Positions 13,966 through 25,671 of a stretch of 64,000 nucleotides of DNA are shown piece by piece; the stretch's first letter is position 1; every line of letters begins with the position of its first letter. The translations under genes were made by a program, and so were the position numbers. The DNA is from Plicaturopsis crispa FD-325 SS-3 (lineage: Eukaryota; Basidiomycota; Agaricomycetes; Amylocorticiales; Amylocorticiaceae), in the NCBI GenBank assembly GCA_000827205.1, contig KN832557.1, positions 1,876,030-1,940,029 on the forward strand, in the 5' to 3' direction. The notes beneath the pieces were generated by a model that worked only from the letters and a program-made list of their open reading frames with translations, made no database searches and was not told the origin of the DNA.

Positions 13966-14131
13966 GCAGATCGTATTGACTTCAGCGCCGTCCCCCTTTC
14001 GAAATGTCTTTACGAGGCCTCCTCAATCAGGCGACTTTGAGGACATCCTACGCGCACAGCCGAGCGAGGACCGGGATCTCAAGCTGAAAAGCGCGGTTAA
14101 GGAAGCGTACGATGCATTTCAACCCTGTCTT
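13966..14131 (+). other. Coding-like fragment of unknown identity
   Basis: Frame open after a possible acceptor (TTGCAG, about 13960-13965). It reads ...GDFEDILRAQPSEDRDLKLK and SAVKEAYDAFQPCL before a stop at about 14131. Amino-acid composition looks protein-like. A second coding-like stretch (VNLANGIARWSVSL) begins just downstream in another frame, suggesting a further intron or a frameshift. I do not recognise the family. It may be an exon of an unresolved small gene or a decayed remnant. Confidence 0.2.
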
Positions 14132-14994
14132 ACAGCGCAGTGAACCTAGCCAACGGCATTGCTCGATGGTCGGTCTCTTTGCGCTGCTGTGCGTGCCGAT
14201 TCCCAGCCGCTATACCGATGGTGGGGGTACCAGTCGACAACGGCGCTCTTGCTTGTCCGGTTCCACAGTGATTCGACATGCTGTTCTGACATCCACACGA
14301 CTCTCTTTAACTCGATGGATCAGGTTGCACGAGGAGGACGAGACGCTGGATGTTCCTCTCATGCGGATTGTGTGTGCGCTGAGAGGGAGGTGAAATCTAC
14401 AACGCAGAAGATATGACAGTAACACGACAATGCTGGGCTGGGACTGGAGGAAAGGATACGCATCGCCTGCACGATATACTCCACGGTATGCATGACTCAT
14501 TTTTCTACACTGCACTCAGTGCACTGCCAATCCGTTTACAATCGATTCTTGTATCACTGTAATGTCTTTCTGCTTGCCTTACAGCGGTCACTTTCGCCGA
14601 CGCGTATGTAGTGGTGTCAATTCAAGTCTATGCAACTTCTCTGCGCTCGCTACTGTAACTTATACTCAGCAAGCCGGTAGTGCGCCTTCTCATCTTGAGC
14701 AAGTACTATACCATGCACATGCCAATCTCCCCACCGACTGGTGAGTGCCAGGTGGACGCGCATCGCCATGACATGAACCAACTCGAGTCGAGCGTTGCTG
14801 GAGGAACTCCGGAGCCGACTCGCGTCGGACACAGCCGCAACCGCCGACGTCGCATCCGAACGACTCAACGAGACTCAGCGCCACCCAGCGCCAAGTCAGT
14901 ACTGCATTTCAAACTGGCAGCTCGCTAGCAACCCAGTCATTAGTCCATGTATAGTAAGTAAGTATCATGACTCACGAAGCGATGTGCTGGCGAT

Positions 14995-15004
14995 TTATTT
15001 AAAG
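14995..15004 (+). promoter_or_regulatory. TATA-like box
   Basis: An AT run reading TTATTTAAA sits about 85-95 bp upstream of the ATG at 15088 in otherwise mixed sequence, a plausible core-promoter position for the small gene that follows. Confidence 0.35.
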
Positions 15005-15087
15005 CAGCCCCTTTACCCCAGTAGCGCTTGGACTTAAACCTCATCCACCACCACATATACTTAGCTCCCACATCCACGTCCAGCACC

Positions 15088-15678
15088 ATGACGCGAACAT
15101 ATTCGATGCGACGCACCACTGGTAAGCCCCTCACGCTGCGTCCTGCACGACCGCACCCTCATACTGTAGCTTCAGCCGCGCCCCGCGCAGCGAGGAACCA
15201 CCGCTACGCAAAGGAGGACCGCATCGTCCGGTGGGGGCCCGCGCACTTTGTGTGCAACGGCATCGTCGACGGGGCGAACCCCGAGCTGCAGGAGGGCACG
15301 GACTGTTATATCCTCGAGAGCGAGCTTGCGCGGGACTGGAGGGACCAGTACAGCAACGAGGAGAGGAAGCCTGCGCCGCCGTTGGTTATCGACTCGCTCC
15401 TCGACATCGCGCGTCCTGCTAAACCAAAGGGTGAGTAGTACTTGTCCTGATGCTCGTCGGGAGGGGCTCAGTATATCCGCCGGGTAGGTATCGCGAAGGA
15501 GTTCGAGGTGATTGAGTCTGTCCAGCGGGTTGTCGCCCTGGATGATGCAGAGTATGCCATGGCCGACGATGACGAATGGGAGAACGTATGCGCCCCAGCG
15601 GACAGCACCAAGACCACCAGCAAGGACAGGTCCACATACTCGTCGGTGCTCCGGGGTTTGCGTTGGTCGGGTCGGTGA
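15088..15678 (+). CDS. Small conserved-looking hypothetical protein (177 aa)
   Basis: Two exons, 15088-15430 and 15488-15678, joined across a GTGAGT...GTAG intron that restores one frame (177 codons plus stop). The N-terminus is basic and Arg/Pro-rich (SMRRTTGKPLTLRPARPHP). The middle is better ordered (KEDRIVRWGPAHFVCNGIVD). The exon junction reads KPKGIAKEFEVIESV, and an acidic stretch DDAEYAMADDDEWENV follows. There is no signal peptide or membrane segment and I recognise no family. ATG 15088 was chosen over the in-frame ATG at 15028 because 15028 lies in leader-like sequence close to the TATA-like box. Function unknown. Confidence 0.65.
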
Positions 15679-16058
15679 TGAGCGATACGCTTGAAGCGTC
15701 GGAGGATTTGGAGTTGAACGTTCTGGCGCTCACCTGCTATGATACCACGGATGAGGAAACCCTACAGCATTAGCATCATTAATACCACAGCCTTATAATA
15801 CCAACCATGCTATATTCGTTGATCCTACTCCGCCTTGGTTTGACGCAAGAACGTGATCGCAAGTTTCCAGACGCAGGTACCCTCGAGGATGGTGCTCAGT
15901 GACGACTGAAGTTGTGGGGTTAGCCCAAGCTCTGTCCTGCACTCAAATGAAGCGATCGAATGCATGCTGTTTTCATAGTCTTTTTTTGCGCAGTAATGTG
16001 GCATGTGGGAGGATACAGCGTGGCAATGCGAGTGAATAGACAGCAAAAGACCCAATAT
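15679..16058. other. Convergent 3' spacer
   Basis: 380 bp between the stop of the small hypothetical gene (plus) and the stop of RPP1 (minus). No gene or repeat seen. Confidence 0.45.
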
Positions 16059-16650
16059 CTAGTCGAAGAGACCGAAGCCCTAAGAAAACACTGTCTCAGC
16101 AAAACCAACGTCAAGACAGAACATTCAAAACGCACCATGTCGTCGTCGGACTCCTCCTTCTCCTCCTCCTTCTTCTCTTCCTCCTTTGGTGCCTCGGCGG
16201 CAGCGGCAGCGCCACCAGCAGCAGGGGCCGCACCGCCTGCGGCGGGTGCTCCACCACCGGCACCGACGTTGGAGAGGAGATCCTTGATGTTCTTTCCCTC
16301 AAGCGCCTTTGCGAGGAGCGATGCCCATATGGGCTCAATGTCGACGGATGCAGCGGAGGTCAGCGCGACGATTTTGTCGGACTGGAGATGTGTTAAGTGA
16401 AAATAGACGATGCGTTATAAAAGCTAGCTCACGGTGATTTCAATACCGTCATCGGCGAGGATGAGAGCGGCGTAGCTCGCAGCGAGATCGGAAGAGGCCT
16501 AGAAAACGGGCGAAAGTTCAGTACGAGGTTCTTCCAAGTCCATCCAAGCCATCATCGCTGCATCCATCCCCCACACCACCGAATGCGAATGCAACGACAA
16601 CGAAACCTGGGCGTACGGGTACTAGCACGGCGTTGAACGGGTCTCACCAT
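16059..16650 (-). CDS. RPP1: 60S acidic ribosomal protein P1
   Basis: Stalk protein of the large ribosomal subunit that recruits elongation factors. Four exons on minus: 16650-16648 (the ATG alone), 16498-16433, 16381-16136 and 16079-16059, giving 111 aa. The sequence runs [18 protein letters not shown], then [20 protein letters not shown], an Ala/Gly/Pro hinge, an acidic EEEKKEEE tail and the diagnostic C-terminus SDDDMGFGLFD. The last seven codons (GFGLFD plus stop) sit in a 21-nt exon, and the start codon is isolated in its own exon before a 149-nt intron, the longest intron read in this window. Length is exactly that of the family. It shares a 241-bp divergent promoter region with the metallophosphoesterase. 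Confidence 0.95.
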
Positions 16651-16891
16651 TGGAAATGGGCGCAGCGGCGGTAGATTTGAGGTCGGGGACGTTGGTGGGT
16701 ACAGCGGCGACAACTGTCGAGGGCAAATCTGGCTTGGGCACGCAACGTGGCATCCGAGTGCCGATGACAGACTTCCGCTCCTTCACAGCCCTTCACACTT
16801 TCTGGACTTGGGATCTGCGCCCCTCAGCTTGTCGTTTCTTCTTGCCGCTGCTCGTGCACGAATCTTTCCAGCGGAAACCACGAGCGGCAAT
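16651..16891. promoter_or_regulatory. Divergent promoter between RPP1 and the metallophosphoesterase
   Basis: 241 bp separating the RPP1 start codon (minus) from the chosen metallophosphoesterase start (plus). It must hold both core promoters unless the transcripts overlap. No specific motif is claimed. Confidence 0.5.
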
Positions 16892-18330
16892 ATGGCTACG
16901 CGCTGGCGGGAGTTGTGCGCGAAACTGCTCAGGAAAATGACCTGTGAGTGGATCACCTCAGGGGTTTTTTACACCGAAAATAGCATCACTATAAGTGCGT
17001 CGCACAAATTTGAAGTGTCATCAAAAAACGAGCACCGTGAACTCTGGGCGGACGACTATCCGAGCCACGACCATACCCACGACGAGCCCCGGCGGATCCA
17101 TATACCACATACTGACCCCAGCATGCACCAGTGGTCCGAGCTGCAGAGCCCAACTGCGGTAGTGCACAAGAACTACGATATCGACGATCCGCCTCCGAAG
17201 CCGGCTGACGGGGAGTGGACGCGCTTTATCTGCATCAGCGACACGCACTCGCACACGTTCCACGTCCCGGACGGGGACGTGCTGCTGCACAGTGGGGATT
17301 TGACCGGAACTGGTACGCTGCAGGGGTTCAAGATAACGTTTGAATGGCTGTACAGGCTTCCGCACAAGCACAAGATGTAAGCGTACTCCTCGCCTCACCG
17401 GACGCGAATATCGTCTCATTGCACTCACCACTGCTGCAGTGTTATTGCGGGGAATCACGACCTCCCCCTCGATAAGAGGTGGTACGACATAAATTACCCA
17501 AGATTCCACGGACGCACCAAGATGGTCTGTCGCGTCTCTCCGGGATGTGTAGATTTCTCACTCAATGGGGCGCTATCTAGAAATTGGATCCCATTCTGCA
17601 GTTCGTGAAGGGGCCACGCGCGAAAGCGGCGAACGTCGTATACATTGAGGATCAAACGTATCATTTCCAGGCCAAGGAAGGTGGCCGCCTGTGGTCCGTG
17701 TACGGCTCCCCGGTTTGTTGTCAACATTTCCTCGGCTGTACCCTCCCGCTCATACCATATCGTTTACCCGAAGTGGTCTCCAGAATTCTTCAACTGGGCC
17801 TTCAATTACGAGCGAGGTGTCCAAGCAGACCGTTGGTGCCCCCTCCTTAACACCGCCGCGCGCCGATGATTGACCGATAATGCATGTCCAGGTGTCGTAA
17901 AAGCCTTCCCCAAAGCCGACATCCTGTTCGTTCAACCGTCCTTGCCCTAGCACCCCCGCTGACGATCTGCCCCAGCCTCACGCACGGCCCGCCAAAGGCG
18001 CTCTTCGACAAGGTCACGCACGGCCCGAACGTGGGCTGCGAGGCGCTCGCCGCGCGCCTCCCCACGCTGCGCCCGCGCTTGCATGTATTTGGCCACATAC
18101 ACGAAGCCCGGGACGCCGAGATCCGGGTGTGGCCCTCCCCGAGTGGGCCCGCTGGGAGTTCCCAGCCGCTAGGCGAGAAGAACTCGAGCGATGCTGCGCT
18201 GGATGCCGAACGGACGGTGTTTGTGAATGCTGCGAATCAGCCTGCGGGCCCGGGGATCCCCTGGACGAGCAACAAGTTTGGCACGGATGGATGGATGCCT
18301 GTGATCGTCGACTTGCTGGATACCATTTAA
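16892..18330 (+). CDS. Calcineurin-like metallophosphoesterase (MPPED/UPF0046-like)
   Basis: Predicted binuclear-metal phosphoesterase. Six exons: 16892-17376, 17440-17524, 17581-17712, 17774-17816, 17892-17925, 17976-18330; 377 aa. All metal-ligand motifs of the fold are present in order: FICISDTHSH (D-x-H), LLHSGDLTGTG (GD), VIAGNHDL (GNHD, assembled across intron 1), ILLTHGPP (His, across intron 5) and HVFGHIHEA (GHxH). The arrangement resembles the metazoan MPPED1/2 group, for which small phosphodiester substrates are known; the substrate here is unknown. The start is uncertain: an in-frame ATG at 16808 exists, and a GTGAGT near 16945 could mark an extra intron. No signal peptide. Confidence 0.88.
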
Positions 18331-20058
18331 TGCTGGCACTTAAGGAATAGATGATTGACTGTATTATAGAAATAGATGCGCCAGATGTACATGTACTGTC
18401 GATATAATGGCTATAATGTTTCGTATGCTGGATACTGCGCATGCCAACGCGATACCCAGAGCCACAGCAGCACGCACTTGTACCAAGAAATTGTTTGCGC
18501 CGACCCACGGTTAGGTTATAACAATGTTTGCGCTGATAAGTAGGAGATCATCCGCGTCATGTCCGAGTTCGAGCGGTTTTCGAAACCTTATCAGCGCGGT
18601 CCTTTAGAAGCCCTGAGTCCTATGCAAGGTTTCCGCGTGCCGGTTCTGTCGGATGAGCTGCATTGGACCTATGGAGAAATCGAGTCATGGTTTTCTCGAC
18701 AGCTTCGTACGATCGGCACGATAAGAAGGTAATTGAAGTGACGTCGCGTTGCCTCCGAGTCCAATCCGAGTCAATGAGCGTTCGACGCCGGGGGGTTGAC
18801 ATTCGGCTCGGTGAATTGGCACATCCGTCATGCGACGCGGCAGCACAGCGAACCGTCATGGACAGTGCTAGTGGGTAACCTGATACTGTCTTGGTGGGTC
18901 ATTATGATCTGCTGTAGATGACAAACGCTATAACAACTCACTAGTGATGTTGGGAACCAGGAGCTGATTGTTGACAGAGATGTCGGGCTTCGGTGAGCTA
19001 CAAAGCTGGGAGTGCCTGCATTAGTGATGCTACAAGAGTTCTACAGCATTACCTGAGGTGTATTCTCGCTGGACTTGCAAGTAGAAGCTGAACTGTCTGT
19101 GTCGCCAGATTCGCTGCAATAGGCAAAATGCTTGGTCAGATTATACGAGAGCACGTGGCATGGCGCTTTGAAAACTCACCGCACACATATCGACCAATCG
19201 CGTATGCGCACTGAGACTGCTCGGAAAGTGGGATTGAGTCAGGACAACTTATGCTCTTGGGCGATGCGCTTCCTGGATCCACGGAATGTGCACGGAACGC
19301 TCAGACCGACTACACGCACATTGGGTCTCAACATCGTCACCAGAATGTCGAGCCTCTGAGGCTCCTCGCCAAAATAGCAATGCTTTCCTGTGGTGTAAAA
19401 CCAAACGGAGTATGCGAGTGGCGAGTCTGCACAATCCTGTAAATGTAACTATGGCAGTAGATGCGCCTTACACATCCAGAGTGCGACGTCACGGTCCAGG
19501 GGGTTACCGGTGAACAAGTCGTAAGTACAGCCACACTGACGAGGAGACGATAAGCGTATACGCACTGAAGTAACGAACATTGACGGGCCGACGAAAACGA
19601 CAGAGGCGCCTTGGAGACGCCAACGAGGGGCCCCGAACTGACATCTGGTCAACACGCAAAAGAATCGGACTCAAGATTGTTGCGAGAGGGCGAGCTCGGC
19701 ACAGACAGGCGGCGATACCCGGCCCACGTGAGCATCGCGTTTCGCTGCTGCAAGCGAGGGCGTCTTCCTCGCCTCTGTCCACGGAAACTCTATGTCTTTC
19801 AATCACGAACACGATGACCGAGCACACACGTACAGTCATCCGCTCCATCCCATTGCAGCTCTACGGAGACTGTCTCCGTACGGTACATGTCTCGGCAACC
19901 ATAAGCGTAGCTGCTTTTGACTCGCTCGCGTTTCGATTTCTGGCTGCTATTTAAGCTGGCCGGTCGAGCGCAATGACGGTGAGCAACCGCACCTGCGTAC
20001 CCGCGTCAAATACTCACAACAACTTGTCCTACATAGTCGACTATAATCCATCTCGCCA
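18331..20058. other. 1.7 kb intergenic region, nothing recognised
   Basis: Between the metallophosphoesterase stop and the start of a Zn2Cys6 regulator. Only short frames without domains; no tRNA, no tandem repeat. It may contain a long regulator promoter. Confidence 0.45.
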
Positions 20059-22326
20059 ATGGCTGCATCCGATGTGTCTCCTGCGAGCTCTCTTAGGAGA
20101 GGCAAAGCTTGTGTCAGCTGCAGGTACGCGTCTGCCCTATTCACCGTCTGTGTTCCCCAGCTCCTCAACCGTGTCTCTCTTATTCTACAGGCGACGAAAA
20201 ATGGTACGCGAATATTTAATTCCAGCTATCGCACCTGTACTCACTGCGTGTACAGCGTTGCGATGGCCAAAGGCCTGTTTGTGGTCAATGTCAACGCGCA
20301 AACCGAAATGAGGATTGTGAATATACTGATGGGCAAGGACGCTCCAGGACACAGCTCCTAGAGGAGGACATCGCGCGCCTCGAGGCCCGTGTTCAGGAGC
20401 TTGAACACCCCGAGGAGCCCCAGGAATCTATCACGTTGTTTGACCCGTACGGTAGCTCTGTAGCAGGCCCTTCCTCTACATCTCGCGAGTACGGCACATT
20501 GCGTCCATCATCAAGTCCTACGGGTAGTACGTACTGAGTGTATGTACGATTGACCTGTGTATTGACAATTTTATGTAGGATCTAGTGTTTCTTCGTCGTC
20601 CTCCCACCAGGGAATCTCTGTCCAATCCATGAGTCCTGAGCCAAGCTCTATGTTCCATCCCCAAAACGCGTCTGACCGAAGTCCATGGTGGACACTAGAT
20701 GAGCCACCCGCCAGCGTTATACAAGAATTGTGAGCAAGACTATATCTTGAATAACCTTCCATTCACTTGACACTAACCAACACGTTAGGATTGACGTCTT
20801 CCTTTCATACGCAGACGAGCTCAATTTCTGTCTCAATATCCCCCTCTTCCGCGAGGAGGCCCTCCTCACACTCCCCCTCGGACACCACTTCCGCCCCTCC
20901 CCCGCCGTTCTCAGCGTCGTATATCTCTGGGGAGTCCGGCTCGCCGGCAACGACTTCCTCGGAGCCCACGAGCACATCTTCCTCGCCCGCGCGCTGCACC
21001 AGACCGCCGAGAGCCTCGCGGGCGACCACCCGCGCAAGATCGTGCACGCCGTCCAGGCGGAGGTGCTCCTCGCGCAGTACTTCTTCTGGGACGGCCGCTT
21101 CCTCGAGGGCAAGTACCACTCCAGCGCCGCCGCCGCCCTCGCGTTCAGCTGCGGCCTGCACAAGATCCGCAGCGACCTCCCCGAGGAGGCGCGCACGGGC
21201 GGGTCGGTCAGCATCGACCTGCTGGGGAACTCGGACTTCGAGCTGCCGCCGCCGAGGGACGCGGTGGAGGAGGGCGAGCGCATAAATGTGTTCTGGGCGG
21301 TGTTTGTCCTGGACAAGTGTTGGTCTGCGACGCTGGGATGGCCGAGCTCTATCCTCGATCGGGGAGCGGGCGCGGTGGCGCGAATCGATACGCCTTGGCC
21401 GCGGACTATGGATGAATATGCACAGGTAGCAGTTTATGACTCTTTACGTGATCGTGGGGCCGCACTCAATATGTACCAGGGACTGCTGCCGTCTGACGCC
21501 CGAGGCAACTCGACGCTCGACACCTTCATGACGGGTACGACTTCGTCAAGCACCCCTTCTTGCACCCTTCACGCCCAGGCTGTATACCTGTTTTCCCAAG
21601 CGGGAAATTTATGCGCTAGGTGGACAGCCGGTAAGTCTATCTACATATATACGCAATGTATGTATCCTCATCGCATCACGGCTGTACAGATATGCCCCAG
21701 CCACACGCAAACGCATTTTACCAAGAGTTCCTCGCCTTGAATGGGCGCATAGATTCCTTCGTCGGCGCGCTTCTCGAAAGAAGCCTCAACGCCACATCTG
21801 CCCCCGACCAAATACACCTCCTGGCCCTCACCCTCGCCTACGTCGCAAAGATGCAGCTCAGCCGCATATTCGCAGGCAGCGATCAGGCATATCGGTATCA
21901 GTGCATACAGGCCGCTATCAGCGCAAGCAGCCTCACCGTGTGCCCGAGTCTCTCCGATACCCGGAGGTTGCCCATTATCATGTCGGTATGTGCATGCCAT
22001 ACTTGTTCTCCACTACGCAGTGGGACTGACATTATTGCAGTATCTGTGGACGGCGGTTTCGCTGATGCTCATCGACGAGATCTCGGCTCGCAGGGCCTAC
22101 CGCTCGTCGTGGGCGTCTGATCCTAGCGTGCCCACCAGTGATCAGGAGACGGAGGCCCTAGCAGCACTGGAGCGCGTCATGGGGGCGATGTCGACTTTTG
22201 CGCCCGTATTTCCCCTGATGAGTAAGTAGGGCCTTTTGCACTAATGCGTGTTTCAGCATTCTCATAGGTTTGGTGCATTTAGGGTTCCAATATGAACGTG
22301 TCCGCCAGTCTTACAATGCATTGTGA
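20059..22326 (+). CDS. Zn2Cys6 transcription factor, N-terminal zinc cluster (601 aa)
   Basis: Fungal binuclear-cluster DNA-binding regulator. Nine exons: 20059-20123, 20191-20203, 20256-20523, 20579-20729, 20789-21425, 21480-21630, 21690-21985, 22041-22221, 22283-22326. The cluster CVSCRRRKMRCDG...CGQCQ...CEY is assembled only after two introns are removed; exon 2 is just 13 nt (RRKM). A short leucine-containing helix (LLEEDIARLEARVQELE) follows as a likely dimerisation element, then a Ser-rich linker. The middle homology region typical of these regulators starts at SYADELNFCLNIPLFREE. The C-terminus FPLMRFQYERVRQSYNAL requires the last small intron; without it the frame stops at 22229. Target genes unknown. 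Confidence 0.9.
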
Positions 22327-23790
22327 CTACCCGTAGCGTGGTAATTATGGACGGCTGTGTTCTGTCTGAGGATATTTTATGATATCTTACGCTCCCCTCT
22401 CCATTCTGCTATACACGATATTCTTTCCCCCGAATTATGGCAGCCACGCCATGTTCTTGTAGACTTATTGTACTTACTTACATCTCGGATCGTCCTACTT
22501 CGTTGTAATGTCTGACTACCTAAGCACTTGCTTAATTACTCTACGTACCATGTTTGTATATTCGATGCAGTCCTTCGGCAATGATTTGCAGTCATCTACT
22601 GGTCTTTTTCCAAACTATCAACTGGGAACACCGAGTTCGACTCTTGACCTTGAGTTTGAGTGGCGGCCTGTCTGCAGGTTTGCGCGCGCCCAGGGTCCGC
22701 GGACATCCGAGTCGATGCCGCGGAGTTCGAAAGTAGGAATTGTTTACCTCTCCGGCTTGTTGCCGGCTTGCACCACCGCTATTTTGTGGCGATCTCTTGT
22801 TTCTTTCTTGTCATCGGTCCTTCGTCTATGTTGTTGCCAGGTCTGTGGAACTGGTTTATTTGCTCGACTTCGCGCGGACCAAGATGAAATATACACTTTG
22901 CGCGGTGGGGGGTATCTAACAATTTGACTGCGTGCCAAAATCTCATCATCGTGGTGAGTGCTGAAAGCTCAGCGTGTGTCTTGAGACTTGATACATCCGT
23001 TGCCGAAGTTGACGTGCACCTTCCAGTGATGTAACCCTGCGCTGCGAAAGTTTGTCACGTTTCTTGTTTTCGAAGGTGTCGAGAGCCTCCCGATTTTATT
23101 GTATTTCCGTGCAACCCGCCGACCACCTTATTCCATCACTCTGATCCGCTTTCCTCTTTTGTTTGTTTCCCAAGGTTGGTATGGTGCAAGCTATCACTCT
23201 TCTTCCAGTGTGATGTTGTTCTGTTGCGGTTGACGGCAACGCCTTCAACCAGCATGTCTCTCTGCTAATCAGTACCTGCCGTGCACCACCCCGCTGCCAG
23301 GGTAGTTGCTACACTCAGAAATGCCTCAGTATGCATACTTGACTAGAGCTGCAAACAATCATTACGCTTATGACGACGGTCGGTGCGCCACTGCTACTCC
23401 TTGTCCAGACAATTGACTTCAGTGGCAACTGCAGACTACAAGCCATTTTACAATGTCCATTGTCTACGAGCATGCCCAATTATACCCGGAAACCTTCCGT
23501 TACCTCCCTCGCTAACAAGCAAGCTACGACATCCTGCTTCTGTGGGTCCATATTTTACTTCGTTGTCTTTTTTTCAAGCCTTCAGCCACAATTGAAAACG
23601 TGATGGACTTGAGGAGGAGAAAAGACAAGTACGTCCCCGTCCGGTATTGTACTCTTCGGGTCTGGAAATGGTTAAATGAACCGCCCTCGGTGTCCTCCCA
23701 AATCCGCAACACCGCGCTCGATTCCATCTCATCCCCGATACAGTACATCTATTCACTCATCTCACCGATTAATACTTCCCATTCCAAACA
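22327..23790. other. 1.5 kb spacer / long upstream region of the second Zn2Cys6 gene
   Basis: No domain-bearing frame. The 3' half is pyrimidine-rich and may be a long 5' leader or promoter of the regulator starting at 23791. Nothing else seen. Confidence 0.4.
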
Positions 23791-24927
23791 ATGTCGCACT
23801 CTATGCGGTATTCCCCACCCCGGTTCCCCGCTGGCGGCCCGTGGGCTTTCGACGACAGTAATGCAGGAGCAAGTAGTAGCACATGGACGGGCAGCGATTT
23901 CCTTTTCGACGACTCGCTCCTCAATGCATCCCCCATGGACACAAGGAACAATGTACACCTTGCATCTTACGGAGACTCTTCGGTGCGTTTCATGTCACCG
24001 AGGCTATCTGTTAAACACTGACATAATACTGCGCCATAATAGTTTGACAACTATACAAACCCATACGGCGGAGCGGGCGATTTCTACGACCCCTTGTTTG
24101 ACTTGACGTCAACCTTCGACGGTTTCTCGGGGACCGCGGATAACATGAATGGAAACATAGACCCATATCTCTTGGGAAGCAACGTACCGTACATCAGCAA
24201 CAGCAGAAATGCATCTCCCCGTGGAACCCCCTCAATGCGACAAGTCGCTCTCGCCAACTCGCGGCACGGAACTCCCCGAAGCTCTCCGCTGGGAAAGACA
24301 TCTACACTTCCACCGCAAACTGGTTATTCTGCTGGATACGGGGGCGGTGCCTCTCCTGGGTCTCAGGCTTCGCATCAGCTGCCTTCGATCTCTACGCACC
24401 ATCGCTCGTCGACGTCTTATGCCCAGGCACCGGAACCAAGCGCCAAGTCAAGCAAGCCTTCCCAGTTCATTTATATGCACTCTAAGGGCGACAAACTCGA
24501 ACGGTTAAGGAACACTCCGCCCTCGCTTGCAACTCAACTACCAACAGGAAGAGCGTCACCTCAAGACTACTATGGAAAGGCATCTCCATCCTCCTCTGTA
24601 ACTTCGTCGAACACCTCGGATGAACCCAGAAACTACTTATTTATGACACCGGACACCCTTCCTCCCAAGCCGAAGCGTAACGCAGCGCTTAAGAAACCGG
24701 TGCCACTGGCGTGTTTGTTCTGCCGGCACCGCAAGATTGCTTGTGGAAGACCAGATGGTATCTCGCAGGGTCCATGCACGTACGTTGCCGTTCGTCTCAT
24801 CATTCCGCTAGTGCCAATCAATTGACCGTTTTGTTTGTCCTCCTCTAGTAATTGCACTAAGCGCGGCACTCCCTGCGAGTTCCCTAAGGAATCGAAGCGA
24901 GGACTGTACCGGCGGAAGCAGGCGTGA
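23791..24927 (+). CDS. Zn2Cys6 regulator with C-terminal zinc cluster (335 aa)
   Basis: Three exons, 23791-23982, 24043-24779 and 24849-24927. Most of the protein is low-complexity and rich in Ser, Gly, Pro, Tyr and Asn (SPRGTPSMRQ, PLGKTSTLPPQTGYSAGYGG), as in activation domains. The zinc cluster is at the very C-terminus: PVPLACLFCRHRKIACGRP...GPCTNCTKRGTPCEFP, spacing C-x2-C-x6-C-x10-C-x2-C-x6-C, followed by a basic tail SKRGLYRRKQA. The last intron falls inside the cluster. This inverted topology is found in a subset of basidiomycete regulators. Its neighbour upstream is an unrelated Zn2Cys6 protein on the same strand. Function not assigned. Confidence 0.88.
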
Positions 24928-25671
24928 GACTGTCCGCCGAATCGAAACAACCCTCGTGCTCTGGATGGTGCTGGCCATCATCCCATACAACTCTACTTAA
25001 TCTGGACGCCCTTACGACTTCCAGCAGGACGGTGTTCGTCTCAGAACTTTGCTAACTAATGCGGCATGCCTGTCCACGCCTCTCGATTCGATTCGTTACG
25101 CGTTACGCCCGAGACGTATATTTGATGTCTTTCACGCTTTTGTATGATTACGCCACTTTGTTTCGTCCGCTTACCTCTATAGATTTTTTCGCTTATACAT
25201 TACGCATAGTAAATACTCACGAACTACCTGTAGCCCTAGGGAATAGAACACATTATGACATCCTACATCCTCATGAACATCGCGATCGTCGTCAACGCGT
25301 TATACCGCCGTCAAATTGACTTTCACAGCGCCTGAACGTTCTGTCGAGCAATCAACCTGAACTTTGTCTGGAATGCAGTTTATTGCAGTCGTCTATTATG
25401 CGAAGAACCAACTAAATGATACACCCTCTATCGAATTAGCTATGTATGTGAAGAATGGTATCGAGTGTCCCATGCAAATGCGGACAACAAGAACGTGCGC
25501 GGCCGTCCCGACCAAAGTGGTCGCCGGTCTTAAAAAGGGTAGATGCGTAAAATTACGAAGAAACCAGAGTTTCTCGGGAGGCAAGTTATGGGAGGGGGAG
25601 GAGCGATATTGTGATGAATCTCCAAAGACATGGATATGCGGGAGGGATAGAAGACCAAAGAGGGAGCCGCA
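24928..25671. other. Convergent 3' spacer
   Basis: 744 bp between the second regulator (plus) and the MFS transporter stop (minus). No gene or repeat recognised. Confidence 0.45.

Larger units (their letters stand above)
12446..15087. other. 2.6 kb without a confidently recognised gene
   Basis: Lies between the STE6-like start and a small plus-strand gene. Several short frames exist, none with a known domain. Possible coding traces on plus: a signal-peptide-like start MPRIAFLTVVVFQLLSA near 13567, and a polar run around 13970-14131 (see separate entry). No prenylation-motif (CaaX) pheromone precursor was found beside the transporter. It could contain a fast-evolving or decayed gene plus the STE6-like promoter. 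Confidence 0.4.

Noticed and set aside
7906-15087. Calling a mating-type (pheromone/receptor) locus
   Set aside because: Only the STE6-like exporter is present; no STE3-type receptor or pheromone precursor was found in the window.
16808-16891. Longer N-terminus for the metallophosphoesterase from ATG 16808
   Set aside because: It would use most of the short divergent promoter with RPP1, and the extra residues look like non-coding sequence; kept only as an alternative.
20717-21316. 199-codon minus-strand frame
   Set aside because: Opposite a conserved exon of the Zn2Cys6 regulator; no domain of its own.
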